Notes: generated by a model not told the origin, from the sequence alone. A stretch of DNA of 64,000 nt from Aquarana catesbeiana (GCF_042186555.1 NC_133336.1:32912082-32976081), one strand, 5' to 3'; positions 10,374 through 21,261 are shown, counted from the stretch's first letter. Made by a program: numbers and translations.

Positions 10374-11644
10374 GAAGGAAGGACGATTATTCCACACAAA
10401 ATTCTCATCATGTGTACAAGGCTTTAGTTCTGTTTTAGCCCCTCTGCAATCAAAAAATCTAAAAGTTGTTTTTTTCTTAAATTTTTATGTCCAATCTACT
10501 GCCTAGGCCAAAATTACGTGTCCCTAGTCCTGCAGCCTCCTGGGATACTTACATCATATCTCCCAGAAGGCTGCAGGATTGGGCACACAGAGCAGCCGGA
10601 GGGTTGGCCCTGCATGTCATTGGTAGCTGGTTGCCTGCACCTTGAAGAGTATCAAGCTACATGGACACCTGAACATCGAATCGCAGAGGAACCTTGTTGG
10701 ATTCTTGGGCGGGAGAGTATGTCCTATGAAGAGATTGTAGTGAAACAGGTAAGGGGGGGGGGGGGGGGGGGGGGGGACGACATTGGAGGGTTTACGTACA
10801 GCTTTAAGCACCTTTCGTAAAGAGCAGGGCTCTCTTAAACCTTGTGTAAACCTTGTGTCCTGAATTGTTTTGTAACCGTACAGTCTCCTCTTATGTTGTA
10901 AAACACTGCATAAACTCGGCGCTATAATAGTAATAACTGTACAGAACAGAAGCAGCTGTGTAGGCAGTAGTCACCACCAGAGGGCACCCCATTCTAATGG
11001 GTTTTACTAGTTATAATTATAATGTACAGTAATGTGCTTGAGTTTTAATGATATTAATGTTTATCTAATTATATTAATTAATGGAATGCAGAAACGTGAT
11101 CATTTTTGTCAGTTCATTTGAAATTCAAACACCCAGCGCAGGAAGAGCCTGGAAATCCAAGCCACTGCAAATGTAATGTGAGGCGTTACATTCTGCTCTA
11201 TGGAGAATGATCACTTCTCAGACTACACGTTATTCAGGACTATAGAGAGCTCCTTGTGGCCTCTATGAAGGACTTGAATCAACCACAACAACCTCCACAG
11301 AGGCCACATATGCGACACTGACGACCCCACAACCCCTCCCCCCTAACTCTCGAAAAAAGCCACATACACAGAACTGAAATTTAATAAAAGTGAACCTGTT
11401 GAAGCAGCTCCACTTTTAGAACCACTGAATATCACAGTTTCTACCATTTATTTACCAATACACAACAGAGCAGTGAAAGGAGTCTTCATTCAAATCTAAA
11501 ATAGATATTCAGTTTGGTGTGGATGCAACTTCTTGTCAGATTTTTATATCTCTCCAAAGATGGTTTTCCTGCTGTAGATATAGAGTCCCCTACAGATTCT
11601 GGGGACTAATTTTTGAAATTTTTTGCCCAAGCTGGACTTAGACT
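10079..11644. other. Unassigned DNA with simple repeats
   Basis: Contains an A-run at 10349-10369, an AAGG cluster at 10370-10384 and a G-run at 10755-10776. Around 10405-10425 cacaaaattctcatcatgtg and tacaaggctttag resemble a miniature-transposon end. The stretch 10880-11640 is low-complexity-poor and could be unique genomic DNA, but I see no exon, splice pattern or RNA gene in it. Confidence 0.4.
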
Positions 11645-13026
11645 TTAACCACTTAAGGACCGAGCTTCTTTTTAAGATTTGTTGTTTACAAGTTAAAACA
11701 GTTTTTTTGCTAGAAAATTACTTAGAACCCCCCAAACATTATACATTTTTTTTTCGAACACCATAGAGAATAAAATGGCAGTCGTTGCAATACTTTCTGT
11801 CACACCGCATTTGCGCAGCGGTCTTACAAGTGCACTTTTTTTGGAAAAAATACACTTTATTGAATTAAAGTGGTGTTCCGGCAGCAATTATACTTTTTAA
11901 ATAAAAATACCCCTATAATACACAAGCTTAATGTATTCTAGTAAAGTTAGTCTGTAAACTAAGGTCTGTTTTGTTAGTTTATAGCAGTAGTTTGTTATTT
12001 TATAAACTTACAGCAGGCCGTGGCCATCTTAAGTGTGGGCATCTGAAGCCAGACTGTATTTCTTCCTGCATCTCATCCTTGCAGATCTCGCACATGCCCA
12101 GTTCAGCACAAGCAGTGTAATAGGTTTCAGGTCAGGTTTCCATAGCAACGGCAGCCTTCCCAGAAGGCATTGCAAACAGGAAATGATGCAATGGGCCACG
12201 GCCAGGGAGGAGGAAGTGAAAAATGAATACAGCAGATATACAGTAGGTGCTGAGAAAAAAAATAAAAAAGTATCCAATTCGTTTACAGTGCACAGTCTAG
12301 TGAGGGATGCTGAAGAGTTGTAAAAGTGGGTGGAACTCCACTTTAAAATATAAGACAACAGTAAAGGTAGCCCAATTTTATTTAATATTGCGAAAGATTA
12401 TGTTACGCTGAGTAAATTAATACACATGTCACGCTTCAAAATTGCGCCCGCTCGTGGAATGGTGACAAACTTTTACCCTTAAAGATCTCCATAGGCGACG
12501 TTTAAAAAATTCTACAGGTTGCATGTTTTGAGTTACAGGGGAGGTCTAGGGCTAGAATTATTGCTCTCGCTCTACTGATCGCGGCGATACCTTACATGTG
12601 TGGTTTGAACACCGTTTTCATACGCGGGCGCTAAATTAAAAAAAAAAAAAAAAAAAATGTCCCTTTAAGAGCTATGGATGGAAGTGAAGTTTTGACGTCG
12701 CTTCCGCCCAGCAATGGTATGGAGACGGGAGAGGGCCATCTTCCCCTCACTTGTCGCCATACCCAGCATGGATCAACATCCAATCGTCTCCGCCGCTGCT
12801 GATGGCTCTGGTAAGCAGCGGAGGGCACCGGTAAGCGGTGAGAGGGGGGGGCCCTCTCCCGCTGCCGATAAAAGTGATCTCGCGGCGAAACCACCATTAT
12901 CGGAAATTGGACCGCCGGCCGAAAAAGAGGATACTGGGGTTATGGCAGCTAGCTTCTGCCATAACAACGATATGCTTCTTCAAACTTAGGACGTATATCG
13001 GCGTGTGGCGGTCCGGAAGTGGTTAA
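11645..13026. mobile_element. piggyBac-like non-autonomous element (family with ctagaaaattacttagaacc), complete
   Basis: Ends TTAACCACTTAAGGACC at 11645 and ggtccggaagtggttaa at 13026 are inverted repeats with TTAA at both sides. Internal landmarks shared with copies at 18579, 21867, 47757 and 58832: gctagaaaattacttagaac near the left end, gaggtctagggctagaatta in the middle and a G/C-rich block towards the right. A TTAA miniature is nested at 11865-12346. Without it the element is about 900 bp. No transposase is encoded. Confidence 0.88.
11865..12346. mobile_element. 482-bp TTAA miniature nested in a piggyBac-like element
   Basis: Begins TTAAAGTGGTGTTCCGGC and ends GGTGGAACTCCACTTTAA. The outer element continues on each side of the duplicated TTAA. 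The same family occurs at 13518-14108 and 39649-40142. The internal open frames on both strands have no recognisable domain and stop codons bracket them arbitrarily. Confidence 0.85.
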
Positions 13027-13047
13027 GGTATAACAGTATGACCACAC

Positions 13048-13201
13048 ACCATCCAGGGATCGCCAAACTACGACCCTCCAGCTGTTGCAAAACTACACAT
13101 CCCATGAGGCACTGTAAAACTCTGACATTCACAGACATGACTAGGCATGATGGGAATTATAGTTGCTAAACAACTGGAGGGCCGTAGTTTGGAGACCCCA
13201 T
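13048..13201. mobile_element. Short hairpin miniature transposon
   Basis: About 150 bp with complementary ends: gccaaactacgaccctccag on the left pairs with ctggagggccgtagtttgg on the right, with internal pairing of catcccatgaggc against gcatgatgggaa. A second copy is at 21262-21413. The target duplication is not clear, so the superfamily is open, though the ends are hAT-like (CAGGG...CCCTG style). Confidence 0.75.
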
Positions 13202-13202
13202 G

Positions 13203-13375
13203 GACTCAACTAGACCTCTGAAGGTAGTCTGTGGTCTTTGGCACCAAGCCATCAGTAGTAGATCCTTTAAGTTGTGAGGTGGGGCCTCTATGGACTGGAC
13301 TTGTTTTTCCAACACATCCCACAGATGCACAGTTGAATTGAAATCTGGGAAATTTGGAGGCCAAGTCAACACTTC
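13203..13375 (-). pseudogene. Tc1-like transposase, C-terminal fragment
   Basis: The minus-strand frame reads WPPNFPDFNSTVHLWDVLEK, then a helical tail ending LVESM. This fits the end of a DD34E transposase, SPDLNPIEHLWD in many Tc1 proteins. The catalytic glutamate position is occupied by V (STVHLWD in place of PIEHLWD), so even this fragment has lost its key residue. The upstream catalytic region is deleted. Confidence 0.75.
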
Positions 13376-13517
13376 GAACTTGATGCTGTGTTCATCAAAC
13401 CATTCTTGAATTCATCAAGCCGGGCCACCTTCTTCCACTGCTCTGTGGTCCAGTTCTGATGGACACGTTCCTATTGTAGGGTACTTTGGCTGTGGACAAG
13501 TGTCAGCATGGGCACTC

Positions 13518-14108
13518 TTAAAGCGGAGTTCCAGTCCCCTAATTCTATTTTTTTTTAAGACTCCACTCTAACTTAATCCATTCTATATGCACTCTTTAGA
13601 GTGTTATTCATACAGTCCTTTTTATTTATGTTTGAAATGAATAAAAGTACCTGGATCTCGGAAGCTGGCAGGGTCCATCTGCACTGTGGGCATCTAAATA
13701 AAGCCCTCTATCTATTTCTTGGAATCGGTGCAGCTGGCTACCCAGCATGCACCTCCCGATCTCACGCCTGGCAGTAATGCCACTGCGCGGCGCTCCTTCC
13801 TCCTGACACATTGCCATAGCAGCATCGGCGGACATTATCGCCAATCATCGCAAGATTTTGTCACTAGGCAAGTTGCAAGGACTCCTGGGATACATGACGC
13901 CGCTATCCCAGGAGCCCTTGTGAATAACCTAGTGACGTAATCGTCTAGGCGGGGACTGCCAGAAGTGCAGGAAAAAGAAGACGATTAAAAGATATTTCCT
14001 TTAAAAAAAGAAAAAGGAAAAAAAAAAAAGAATATCCATTGCAAAAAGGATGCTCAAATTAGATACCATAGAGAGAAAGTGTATAAAATGGGTGGAACTC
14101 CGCTTTAA
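13518..14108. mobile_element. 591-bp TTAA miniature nested in a Tc1-like element
   Basis: Begins TTAAAGCGGAGTTCCAGTC and ends GGTGGAACTCCGCTTTAA. The host Tc1 resumes on each side (tcagcatgggcactc and ctggtctgcagctac), so the insertion is precise. Same family as 11865 and 39649. A/T-rich centre around 13998-14035. No gene. Confidence 0.85.
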
Positions 14109-14264
14109 CTGGTCTGCAGCTACACAGTCCCATACACAACAAACTGTGATGCTCTGTGTTTTCTGACACCTTTCCATCAGAATCAACATTAACATATTCA
14201 ACAATTTGAGCTCCAGTAGCTCTTCTATTGGATCAGACTACACAGGCCAGCCTTCCCATCTGCA

Positions 14265-14453
14265 TTAATGAGCCTTGCCCGTCCATGACCCCGTCACTGG
14301 TTTTCCTTCCTTGGACCACTTTCGGTCAGTCCTGACCCCTCCAGACTGGGAACATCCCACAAGAGCTGCAGTTTTGGAGTTGCTCTGACCCAGTCGTCTA
14401 CCTATTACAATTTGGGTCTTGTCAAAGTCGCACAAATCCTTACGCTTGCCCAT
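14265..14453 (-). pseudogene. Tc1-like transposase, N-terminal fragment
   Basis: ATG at 14453 opens MGKRKDLCDFDKTQIVIGRR, then a helix-turn-helix with TAALVGCSQSGG. This is the DNA-binding start of a Tc1-type transposase. The frame ends after about 62 residues, with the downstream part decayed and interrupted by the miniature at 13518. It belongs with the C-terminal fragment at 13203-13375. Confidence 0.75.
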
Positions 14454-14674
14454 TTTGTTTTGCTTTCAACACGTCCACTTCGGGGACATGTTTGCTTGCT
14501 ACCTAATATATACCTGTCAAGATAAATGTTGTATGTACCCGCCCTATCCACAACAATGCTCCGCGCTTAGAACGATATACCCAACAGTATATATAGCATA
14601 TATATATATATAAATAAGCAAATAAATAGATAAATAAATAAATAGCAGCTTCTTAAATCATAGGTAATATATAT

Positions 14675-15049
14675 ATAGGCAACAATGAGTCAATTAAGCC
14701 AATAACGTTCCTTCAGTATTGCAGCAGCGCTGTGTGCCCCAAATAAATAGGGTCCTTTTTTCCAATCAAGTTCATAAAGTGCAACGAGGGGAAACAGATG
14801 AAAGGAATCCCATTAGTCAATATTATCGTGTTCTGTGAGGGCAGTTAATCCATTCACCAAGCGATACACCACGTGCTGGGATCCCCAATGAAAAACTCAC
14901 TCACCAGAAATTCAACCAATATGAGCCTTGATTAGTATTAGTTGGTCTGCCCCACTTTCCAAACGACCACCAGATGTCAGTCTAACTCTCGGTAGTTCCA
15001 ATGCAATATGTGGGAGTAATAAATGTCTACATAGTGTTACCGCTAAACA
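14675..15049 (+). repeat. Left inverted arm (pLTR) of the Penelope-like element
   Basis: Reverse complement of 20501-20876 with roughly 15-20 visible differences in 375 bp. Landmarks: ggcaacaatgagtcaattaa, then ccaaataaatagggtcc and ggtctgccccactttcc. It runs into the first open frame, whose ATG at 15001 lies inside the arm. Confidence 0.9.
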
Positions 15050-16008
15050 AAGAAAAAGTCATAATTAGGAGCCTCAGATGGGACGTTGCCCCACAGGATG
15101 GTTTAGAAGACCAAGGTTCCATACAGGAATGGCTGGACTTTTTTAAATGGTGTGGGTTTCAAGTTACAGCAGTTGGTCCTCCAAAGAAAATAACGCAAAA
15201 TGGCCAATTTAGAATTGAAAATAATCGTCGCGATTTACAACAACAGCTAGACCCTATAAAAGATAGCCAACAAATCATAGATTTTAATGCTAGGATACAA
15301 AAGAAATTGGAAAAAATTGATAGAGAGACACAAAAAAAGAAATTGAATTAATATCATAGAGATTTAGAAGACTTCAAATCTAATTCCATTTACTCATGGC
15401 AGCAAGCATCTTGCAAAAATGAGGCAGGGGAGCGATTCACTGGTAACCCCCCCCCCCCCGCACCCCCACAGCAGCCAAAGCGACCCACACTGATACCATT
15501 ACCTATCAATCATCCTATACATCCGAATTCTTGTATAGGGAATACCGAGTATGTGAATTCACCAATTGGGTACTCTACCCCTATATATAAAGGAGGAAGG
15601 AAATCAAGGGGTAATGGAAGAAGGCCCAATCATAATGGATACTCACAATCCAATACCTATGACATACCCACACACAATAGATTTCAACCTTTACAAGAAT
15701 ACCGAGGTAACCAAGAAAATTATGTCAATAATTGTGTCAACAATTACCCACATCCTCGTCCTTTTTTAGGGAAAGGGAGGGGTCGCTCGTCCAAAGGTCA
15801 GAACCAATTCCCACGCAGAGGGAGACCTCAACCATGGGTTCAATGCAGGGACCCGCAGTCCCAGGACAATTTCAACACCCCATATTGGAAAAACCAACAA
15901 CAGCAACGAACGAAAGATCAACCACAGCACCCACATTCAAAGGAAGAAAATATCAGGGCTGCAGGGCAGGATCTAGGGCCCAAAAAAAGAAGAAGAGAGT
16001 CGGAGTAG
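15001..16008 (+). pseudogene. Penelope-like polyprotein, N-terminal region
   Basis: One reading frame runs from the ATG at 15001 to a TAG at 16006, broken only by a TAA at 15349-15351. The first part has an amphipathic, charged tail (QIIDFNARIQKKLEKIDRET), plausibly coiled coil. The second part is low-complexity, rich in Gln, Asn, Pro, Gly and Arg (RRGRPQPWVQC, NQQQQRTKDQPQ) and ends basic, GPKKRRRESE, which may be nucleic-acid binding or a nuclear signal. A shift at the poly-purine tract at 15980-16000 leads into the RT frame (GIFNLTSKQLTHKE). The function of this N-terminal part is not known to me. Confidence 0.65.
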
Positions 16009-16010
16009 AG

Positions 16011-17291
16011 GGCATCTTTAATTTGACCAGCAAACAATTAACACATAAAGAAATGAATATTTTGAATTTAGGCTTAAAATGTGGCCTGAAAAAAAACAAT
16101 GAACAAGTTTGATGTCTTTATTGACATCCACAAGTATATCAGAAAGATAAACATCAAAAAATACTTTTTGAGATGTACCCCTAATATGTCAACAGCAACT
16201 CAAAAGTCGGGGGGGGTGCGATCAATAGCGGTCTGAAAAACAAGTCCCTGTTTAACCCCCTTAATAACCCTAACCATCAAGTGGAGGTGTTCAAAGGATT
16301 AATTCTACGAGATTTGGAACATCTCAAACCCAATAAACAGATGAACATGAGACATATTAGTGAGGGGATCACTATGCTGGAGGAAAGAAAAGACATTATC
16401 ATAAGACCAGCAGATAAGGGAGGGGGGGTGGTAATACTCTCAAAGGAGATTTATCACAACAAGGTTATGGATTTGCTTTCAGACGAGGTTACATATAAAC
16501 GCCTAGATAATGACCACACCCATCCTTATAGGGAAGAATTGGACATTTTAGTGCATATGGGTTCAAGAAGTGGTGTTTTAACGGAAAAAGAAAAAAAGAT
16601 TCCTGCTACCGTCCAGTAGCCAGATCCCCACGTTCTACACCTTGCCAAAAATCCATAAAGACCCATCCAACCCTCCGGCTAGGCCTATTGTCAACAGCAT
16701 TGACTCAGTCTCTGCCAGAATGGGCCAGTATTTAGACCGGTTCTTGCAAAAAAGTGTTATTAAAACTTAAGGGACACTAAGAATTTGCTAAATTGTTTGC
16801 AAAATGTGAGTTTGATAGGAAGAGAGCAGGCAATTTTGGTTACAGCTGATGTCTCCTCTCTTTACTCCATTATACAGCATGATGATGCCTTATTAGCACT
16901 CAATTGGGCCCTTAACCAAAGAGAAGATCTCCCCCACAACCAAAAGATTTTTCTAAGTAATGCCTTGGATTTCTGCCTTAGTCATAATTATTTTTGGTAT
17001 GACGGTGCATTCTACTCACAACAAAGAGGTGTTGTGATGGGCGCGAAATTCGTGCCCAGCATCGCCAATTTATTTATGGCGGAGTGGGAGGATAAGACCA
17101 TTTTCAGAGAACAAAGGCCCAAATTAATATTTTACAAGCGCTTTATTGATGACCTGTTCTTCATTTGGGATGGCACATCCGATTCATTGGAAGCATTCAT
17201 ACAGGCTTTGAATAACAATAGTAACAACATTAAGCTTACTTCAGACTGGCATAAAGAGAAAAATAAACTTTTTGGATGTCACCATTTATAG
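16011..17291 (+). pseudogene. Penelope-like reverse transcriptase domain, frameshifted
   Basis: The RT copies element RNA primed by endonuclease-nicked target DNA. Seen in order: GIFNLTSKQLTHKEMNIL (16011), IIRPADKGGGVVILSKEIYH (about 16400), FYTLPKIHKDP readable in a different frame at 16636, LVTADVSSLYSII (motif A, about 16835), GVVMGAKFVPSIANLFMAEWE (about 17030) and YKRFIDDLFFIW (catalytic IDD, about 17140). At least four frame changes separate these blocks, including near 16095, 16600-16620 and 16770. The active-site aspartates themselves are intact. ADKG and LPKIHK are Penelope-specific signatures. Confidence 0.9.
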
Positions 17292-18342
17292 AGTGAACGA
17301 TAAACTAGAAACAAAAGTTTATTTAAAAAAAACTGATAGGAACAGTTATTTGCCCATCTCAAGTGGTCATCATCCGTTATGGCTCCGGAATATTCCGAAG
17401 GGTCAGATTATGAGGGTAAGAAGAAACTGCTCTGAGGATGTACAGTTCTTGGCCCAATCCAAAGTCCTCACAGAGAGGTTTGAAGCCAGAGGTTATGACC
17501 CGATAATATTGAAGAAGGTGGTCGAAGAAGTGGCAACAATACCTAGATCCACATGTTTACAAGAAATATGTCCAGTGGGATCTGAGGCATCACAAACTCA
17601 AATAAATCAGAATAAAGAATGGGGTTTTATTTCCCAATTCCATGTTCAATACAAGGAAGTTGAGGAAATTTTAAAAGACACTGGCACATACTTTTGATGG
17701 ATAAGAAACTCACTAGTACCCCATGTACCCCAATTTATCTATAGGAAAACCACGAGTTTTGGGGACAGAATAGTAAAAAAAGTGATTGATCCTCCTAAGC
17801 GCCCTCCGACATTTTGGGACCGTAATGGCTTCTTTGCATGCAGGAAATGCAAAGCCTGCAGAGAGGTCTCGAGACCCCTTAGAGGTGCTGACAATTTCTG
17901 TTCTCCGGTGAATAATCGCAGCTTTGAAATTAAACAGTTAATTACATGCAACAGTACCTTTGTAGTGTACGCATTAAAATGTCCATGCGGTCTAATCTAT
18001 ATAGGCCGCACCAAAAGATTATTGCGGGTCAGAATAGCTGAACATATACACAACATAAAAATAGGCTATAAGGATCACAACGTCTCACTGCATTTCAAAT
18101 TAAAACATAATAGGGATCCGACAGGATTAGAATTTTGGGGGGTAGAACATCTCCAACCCTATTGGAGAGGCATAAATCGCATCCGGGAGTTGTCCAAACG
18201 CGAAACTCAGTGGATTTATTCTGTGGATGTGATTTCGCCCAAGGGCCTTAACGTAGAACTTGACATCAATTGCTTCATCAGCGACACTTATGTACACCTT
18301 GGGTATATAACTTTTGTGTTATTTAATATATACACTCTTTAA
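17272..18342 (+). pseudogene. Penelope-like thumb region and GIY-YIG endonuclease, one stop codon
   Basis: This frame continues the RT after a one-base slip near 17275: FLDVTIYR-type start, then LKKTDRNSYLPISSGHHPLW and IPKGQIMRVRRNCSED. A TGA at 17695-17697 interrupts it, after which the same frame runs to 18342. The second half has a Cys cluster (FACRKCKACREVSRP) and the GIY-YIG nuclease: FVVYALKCPCGLIYIGRT, RVRIAEHIHNI and a later conserved RELSKRETQWIY. Here the GIY motif reads VVY and YIG is intact, with the catalytic Arg and the Glu of RETQW present. The nuclease nicks target DNA to prime reverse transcription. Confidence 0.9.
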
Positions 18343-18578
18343 CGCTTTCCAATTTCATTTTTATGGACTCTATATTGGTTTTTAATAGTATTGATCATTT
18401 TATTTATAAGGATCGTTTTTAATCTTTTTTGGCCATGTTTCCAGTACGGCCATTTTAAATGTATTTACTAAGTGCAATCTATTGTATGTAATTGAGATAT
18501 ACTATTTTCGTTTAATCTTCAGTTAGTAGTATGAAGTTTACCTTTTATCTAGTTTAAGATGTAATTCAGCTTTTTGGT

Positions 18579-19772
18579 TTAACCCTTTCATGACTAAGCC
18601 TATTTTTGAAATTTGGTGTTTACAAGTTAAAATCCATATTTTTTGCTAGAAAATGACTTAGAACCCCCAAACATTATATATATTTTTTTAGCAGAGAATC
18701 TAGAGAATAAAATGGCGATTGTTGCAATATTTTTTATCACACGGTATTTGTGCAGCAGTGTTTTAAACGCAAATTTTTGGAAAAGTGACACTTTCATGAA
18801 TTTAAAAAAATCCAAACAGTAAAGTTACCCCAATTTTTTTGTATAATGTGAAAGATGATGTTACGCCGAGTAAATAGATACCAAACATGTCACCCTTTAT
18901 AATTGCACGCACTCGTGGAATGGCGACGAACTACGGTACCTATGAATTTCCATAGGTGACGCTTTAAAAATTTTTTACGGTTACCAGGTTTGAGCTACAG
19001 AGGAGGTCTAGGGCTAGACTTATTGCTCTCGCTCTGACGATCGCGGCGATACCTCACATGTGTGGTTTAAACACCGTTTACATATGCGGGCACGACTTCC
19101 GTATGCGTTTTCTTCGCTGCGCGAGCTCGCGGGGACAGGGGCACTTTAAAAATTATTTTTTTTTTTTTTAATTTATTTTATTTATTTTTGTACTTTATAA
19201 ATTGTGTTTAAAAATTTTTTTTTTTTACTTTTATTGCTGTCACAAGCAATGTAAACATCCCTTGTGACAGTAATAGGTGGTGACAGGTACTCTTTATGGA
19301 GGGATCGGGGGTCTAAAAGACCCCCGATCCCTCCTTTACACTTCAAAGTATTCAGATCGCCGAAAACGGCGATTCTGAATACTGTGTACTTTTTTAAATT
19401 CGGCGCCATTGGCAGCCGAGTAAACGGGAAGTGACGTCGCTTCCGCGCTTACAACGAGAAGGCTGGAACGAAGCCGCTCGCAGCTTCGTTCCAGCCCGCC
19501 CCCAGCCGCCGAAGGCAGCCGAATGGACACCGGGCCTCCCGATCGCACGGGAGGCCCGGTAACAGCGGCGGGAGGGGGGGGGATGTCCCCTCCTGCTCCT
19601 CCGGTATAACAGCCGAGCGGCTTTTAGCCGCATCGGTTGTTATACACGGGTAGCCGATCGCCCGCTGTAATCAACGGTACCGGGATGATGCCTGCAGCTG
19701 CGGGCATCATCCCGGTATAACCCCGGAAAGCCGAGTACGCATATCTGCGTACGGTCAGCGGGAAGGGGTTAA
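18579..19772. mobile_element. piggyBac-like non-autonomous element nested in the Penelope-like element
   Basis: Begins TTAACCCTTTCATGACTAAG and ends gcgggaaggggttaa, with TTAA at each side. Internal landmarks match the 11645 family (gctagaaaatgacttagaac, gaggtctagggctagactta). The right half is G/C-rich with long inverted repeats such as gaggcccggt against accgggcctc (19521-19561). No transposase. Confidence 0.88.
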
Positions 19773-20239
19773 TATGATTCTGTATATCCAAAAAATTGCT
19801 ATGCATTTTACTCATTTGGTCATTATACTGAAAGAGGGTTCAGTATGATGAATTAGTGTTATGCAAATTCTTTATTGCGGAAGATTGCACTATATAGGAG
19901 AGAATATATTTATGGCAATTATAAAGAATACCTAGAGTGCTCCCGTTTGTTTTCCGGTAGTTGCGCTGCGGAGTAACATTCGCAGCGCACATACTGAGTA
20001 ACTCTGAGCATTGTAGGCACTTGTTTCATAAGAATGAGTCACCTTCCACAAAAAAAAAAAAAAAAAAAACGGTATTGATACACTCAGTTCAAGCTATGGG
20101 AGGGACGGTCCGGAGTTGGCTGATTCTCCCACTGCTGACAGTATCAAGCATGGGGGTGGGAACCTAAGACCTTCCCCGGATCTATGTCTCTGCTGATTGG
20201 TAGCTGCACCTATCACACACATAAATACCGGCTTCCTGT

Positions 20240-20304
20240 CCGGTGTGTCACGCCCTCAGAAGAAGTCCGGGAAGGGACGAAACGTCAGAGACGTGACGCA
20301 CCGG
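20240..20304 (+). other. Hammerhead-ribozyme-like fold, degenerate
   Basis: Stem I pairs CCGGTGTGTCAC (20240-20251) with GTGACGCACCGG (20293-20304). Stem II pairs GTCC (20265-20268) with GGAC (20275-20278), followed directly by GAAAC (20279-20283). Stem III pairs CGTC (20283-20286) with GACG (20290-20293) around AGA. The CUGANGA core is replaced by CTCAGAAGA, and the base after the conserved U is G instead of H, so cleavage is unlikely. Hammerhead motifs are known in Penelope terminal repeats. Pairing is seen; function is inference. Confidence 0.55.
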
Positions 20305-20500
20305 AAGTGACACATGTGCTCCATCGACCGAGGAATCAGGAAGTGCACAGCTGTAATTACACACAGTGAGCGCTCCTGTCATCCCTGGCAGATTGAAGGA
20401 CGCAACAGGCACAGTGCACTTTGTTTTCTTTGCTCTTATCTAATGATCATCTGGTACGCATGTTTTTAAAGGGAAATGTTTGGATGTTTTAATAAAAGTG

Positions 20501-20870
20501 TTTAGCGGTATCACACTATGTAGACATTTATTTCTCCCACATATTGCATTGGAACTAACGAGAGTTAGACTGACATCTGGTGGTCGTTTGGAAAGTGGTG
20601 CAGACCAACTAATACTAATCAAGGCTCATATTGGTTGAATTTCTGGTGAGTGAGTTTTTCATTGGGGATTCCAGCACGTGGTGTATTGCTTGGTGAATGG
20701 ATTAACTGCCCTCACAGAACACAATAATATTGACTAGTGGGATTCCTAACATCTGTTTCCCCTCCTTGCACTTTATGAACTTGATTGGAAAAAAGGACCC
20801 TATTTATTTGGGGCACACAGCGCTACTGCAATACTGAAGGAACGTTATTGACTTAATTGACTCATTATTG

Positions 20871-20876
<6 letters not shown>
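20501..20876 (+). repeat. Right inverted arm (pLTR) of the Penelope-like element
   Basis: Reverse complement of 14675-15049. Starts gtttagcggtatcacac and ends gactcattattgccta. The element continues as a TA tract to 20939 before the target duplication. The stretch from about 20240 to 20500, including the hammerhead-like fold, is not repeated in the left arm. Confidence 0.9.

Positions 20877-20939
<63 letters not shown>
20874..20939. repeat. (TA)n microsatellite at the 3' end of the Penelope-like element
   Basis: About 32 uninterrupted TA units followed by one T and the 15-bp target duplication. The left end has a shorter TA/AAATA tract at 14598-14645. Confidence 0.95.
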
Positions 20940-20941
<2 letters not shown>

Positions 20942-20954
20942 CCTAATATATACC

Positions 20955-21046
20955 GCCCCACTTTCAGATGCCATGATAAAGAGGTAATTAATGTAATTCA
21001 CTTTACCTGTCAGTGGTCATACGGTTATGGCTGATCAGTGTATAAA
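20955..21046 (-). mobile_element. Terminal piece of the Tc1-like element split by the Penelope-like insertion
   Basis: Continues the host from 14499. It holds gccatgataaagaggtaa, then cacttacctgtcag-type sequence and ends ggtcatacggttatggctga tcagtgtata, a Tc1-type terminal repeat. Non-coding leader of the minus-strand transposase. Confidence 0.75.
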
Positions 21047-21261
21047 GACTGTTCCACCATAATAATACAAATGAAAATGCTAAACTTGTGCTTGTGTAAC
21101 TTTGGTGTAGTTAAACAGCATATGGACCTATACAAATGCAAAAAATTACAACGAGACTCAAAAAAAAAAAAAAAAAATAAAAATAAAAAAGCAGACACTT
21201 CCATAATTTAGGTATACCTCAAGAGTCTACTGCTCTTAAGGCAACCACTTTCAAACTAGGC

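Larger units (their letters stand above)
13202..14499 (-). mobile_element. Tc1-like element, internally deleted, main part (rest at 20955-21046)
   Basis: Read on the minus strand, the N-terminal transposase start lies at 14453 and the C-terminal part at 13375-13203. Between them the catalytic middle is gone: sequence jumps near 13407 from the NFPDFNSTVHLWD region to the segment around Gln/Lys codons upstream of the WTTEQW-like stretch. A TTAA miniature (13518-14108) and the Penelope-like element (14515-20939) split it further. It ends at 21046 with the terminal repeat ggctgatcagtgtata. The left terminal repeat is lost at the hairpin miniature. Confidence 0.8.
14515..20939 (+). mobile_element. 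Penelope-like retroelement with inverted terminal repeats and 15-bp target duplication
   Basis: The insertion lies between two copies of tacctaatatatacc (14500-14514 and 20940-20954), and the Tc1-like host is restored across them. Inside are two about 375-bp arms in inverted orientation (14675-15049 and 20501-20876), an RT open region with Penelope motifs and a GIY-YIG endonuclease. That order, RT then GIY-YIG, and inverted or direct pseudo-LTRs are diagnostic of the Penelope class. A TTAA element (18579-19772) is nested downstream of the ORF. A hammerhead-like fold lies at 20240-20304 and a TA-tract at the 3' end. The gene is disrupted, so the copy is dead. Confidence 0.92.

Noticed and set aside
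12714..12989. Possible host coding frame in a G/C-rich block
   Set aside because: The block is the G/C-rich part of a TTAA element also present at 21930-22230 and does not keep a frame between copies.
19394..19633. Arg/Ala-rich frame
   Set aside because: Lies in the G/C-rich inverted-repeat part of the 18579-19772 element; not conserved between sister copies.
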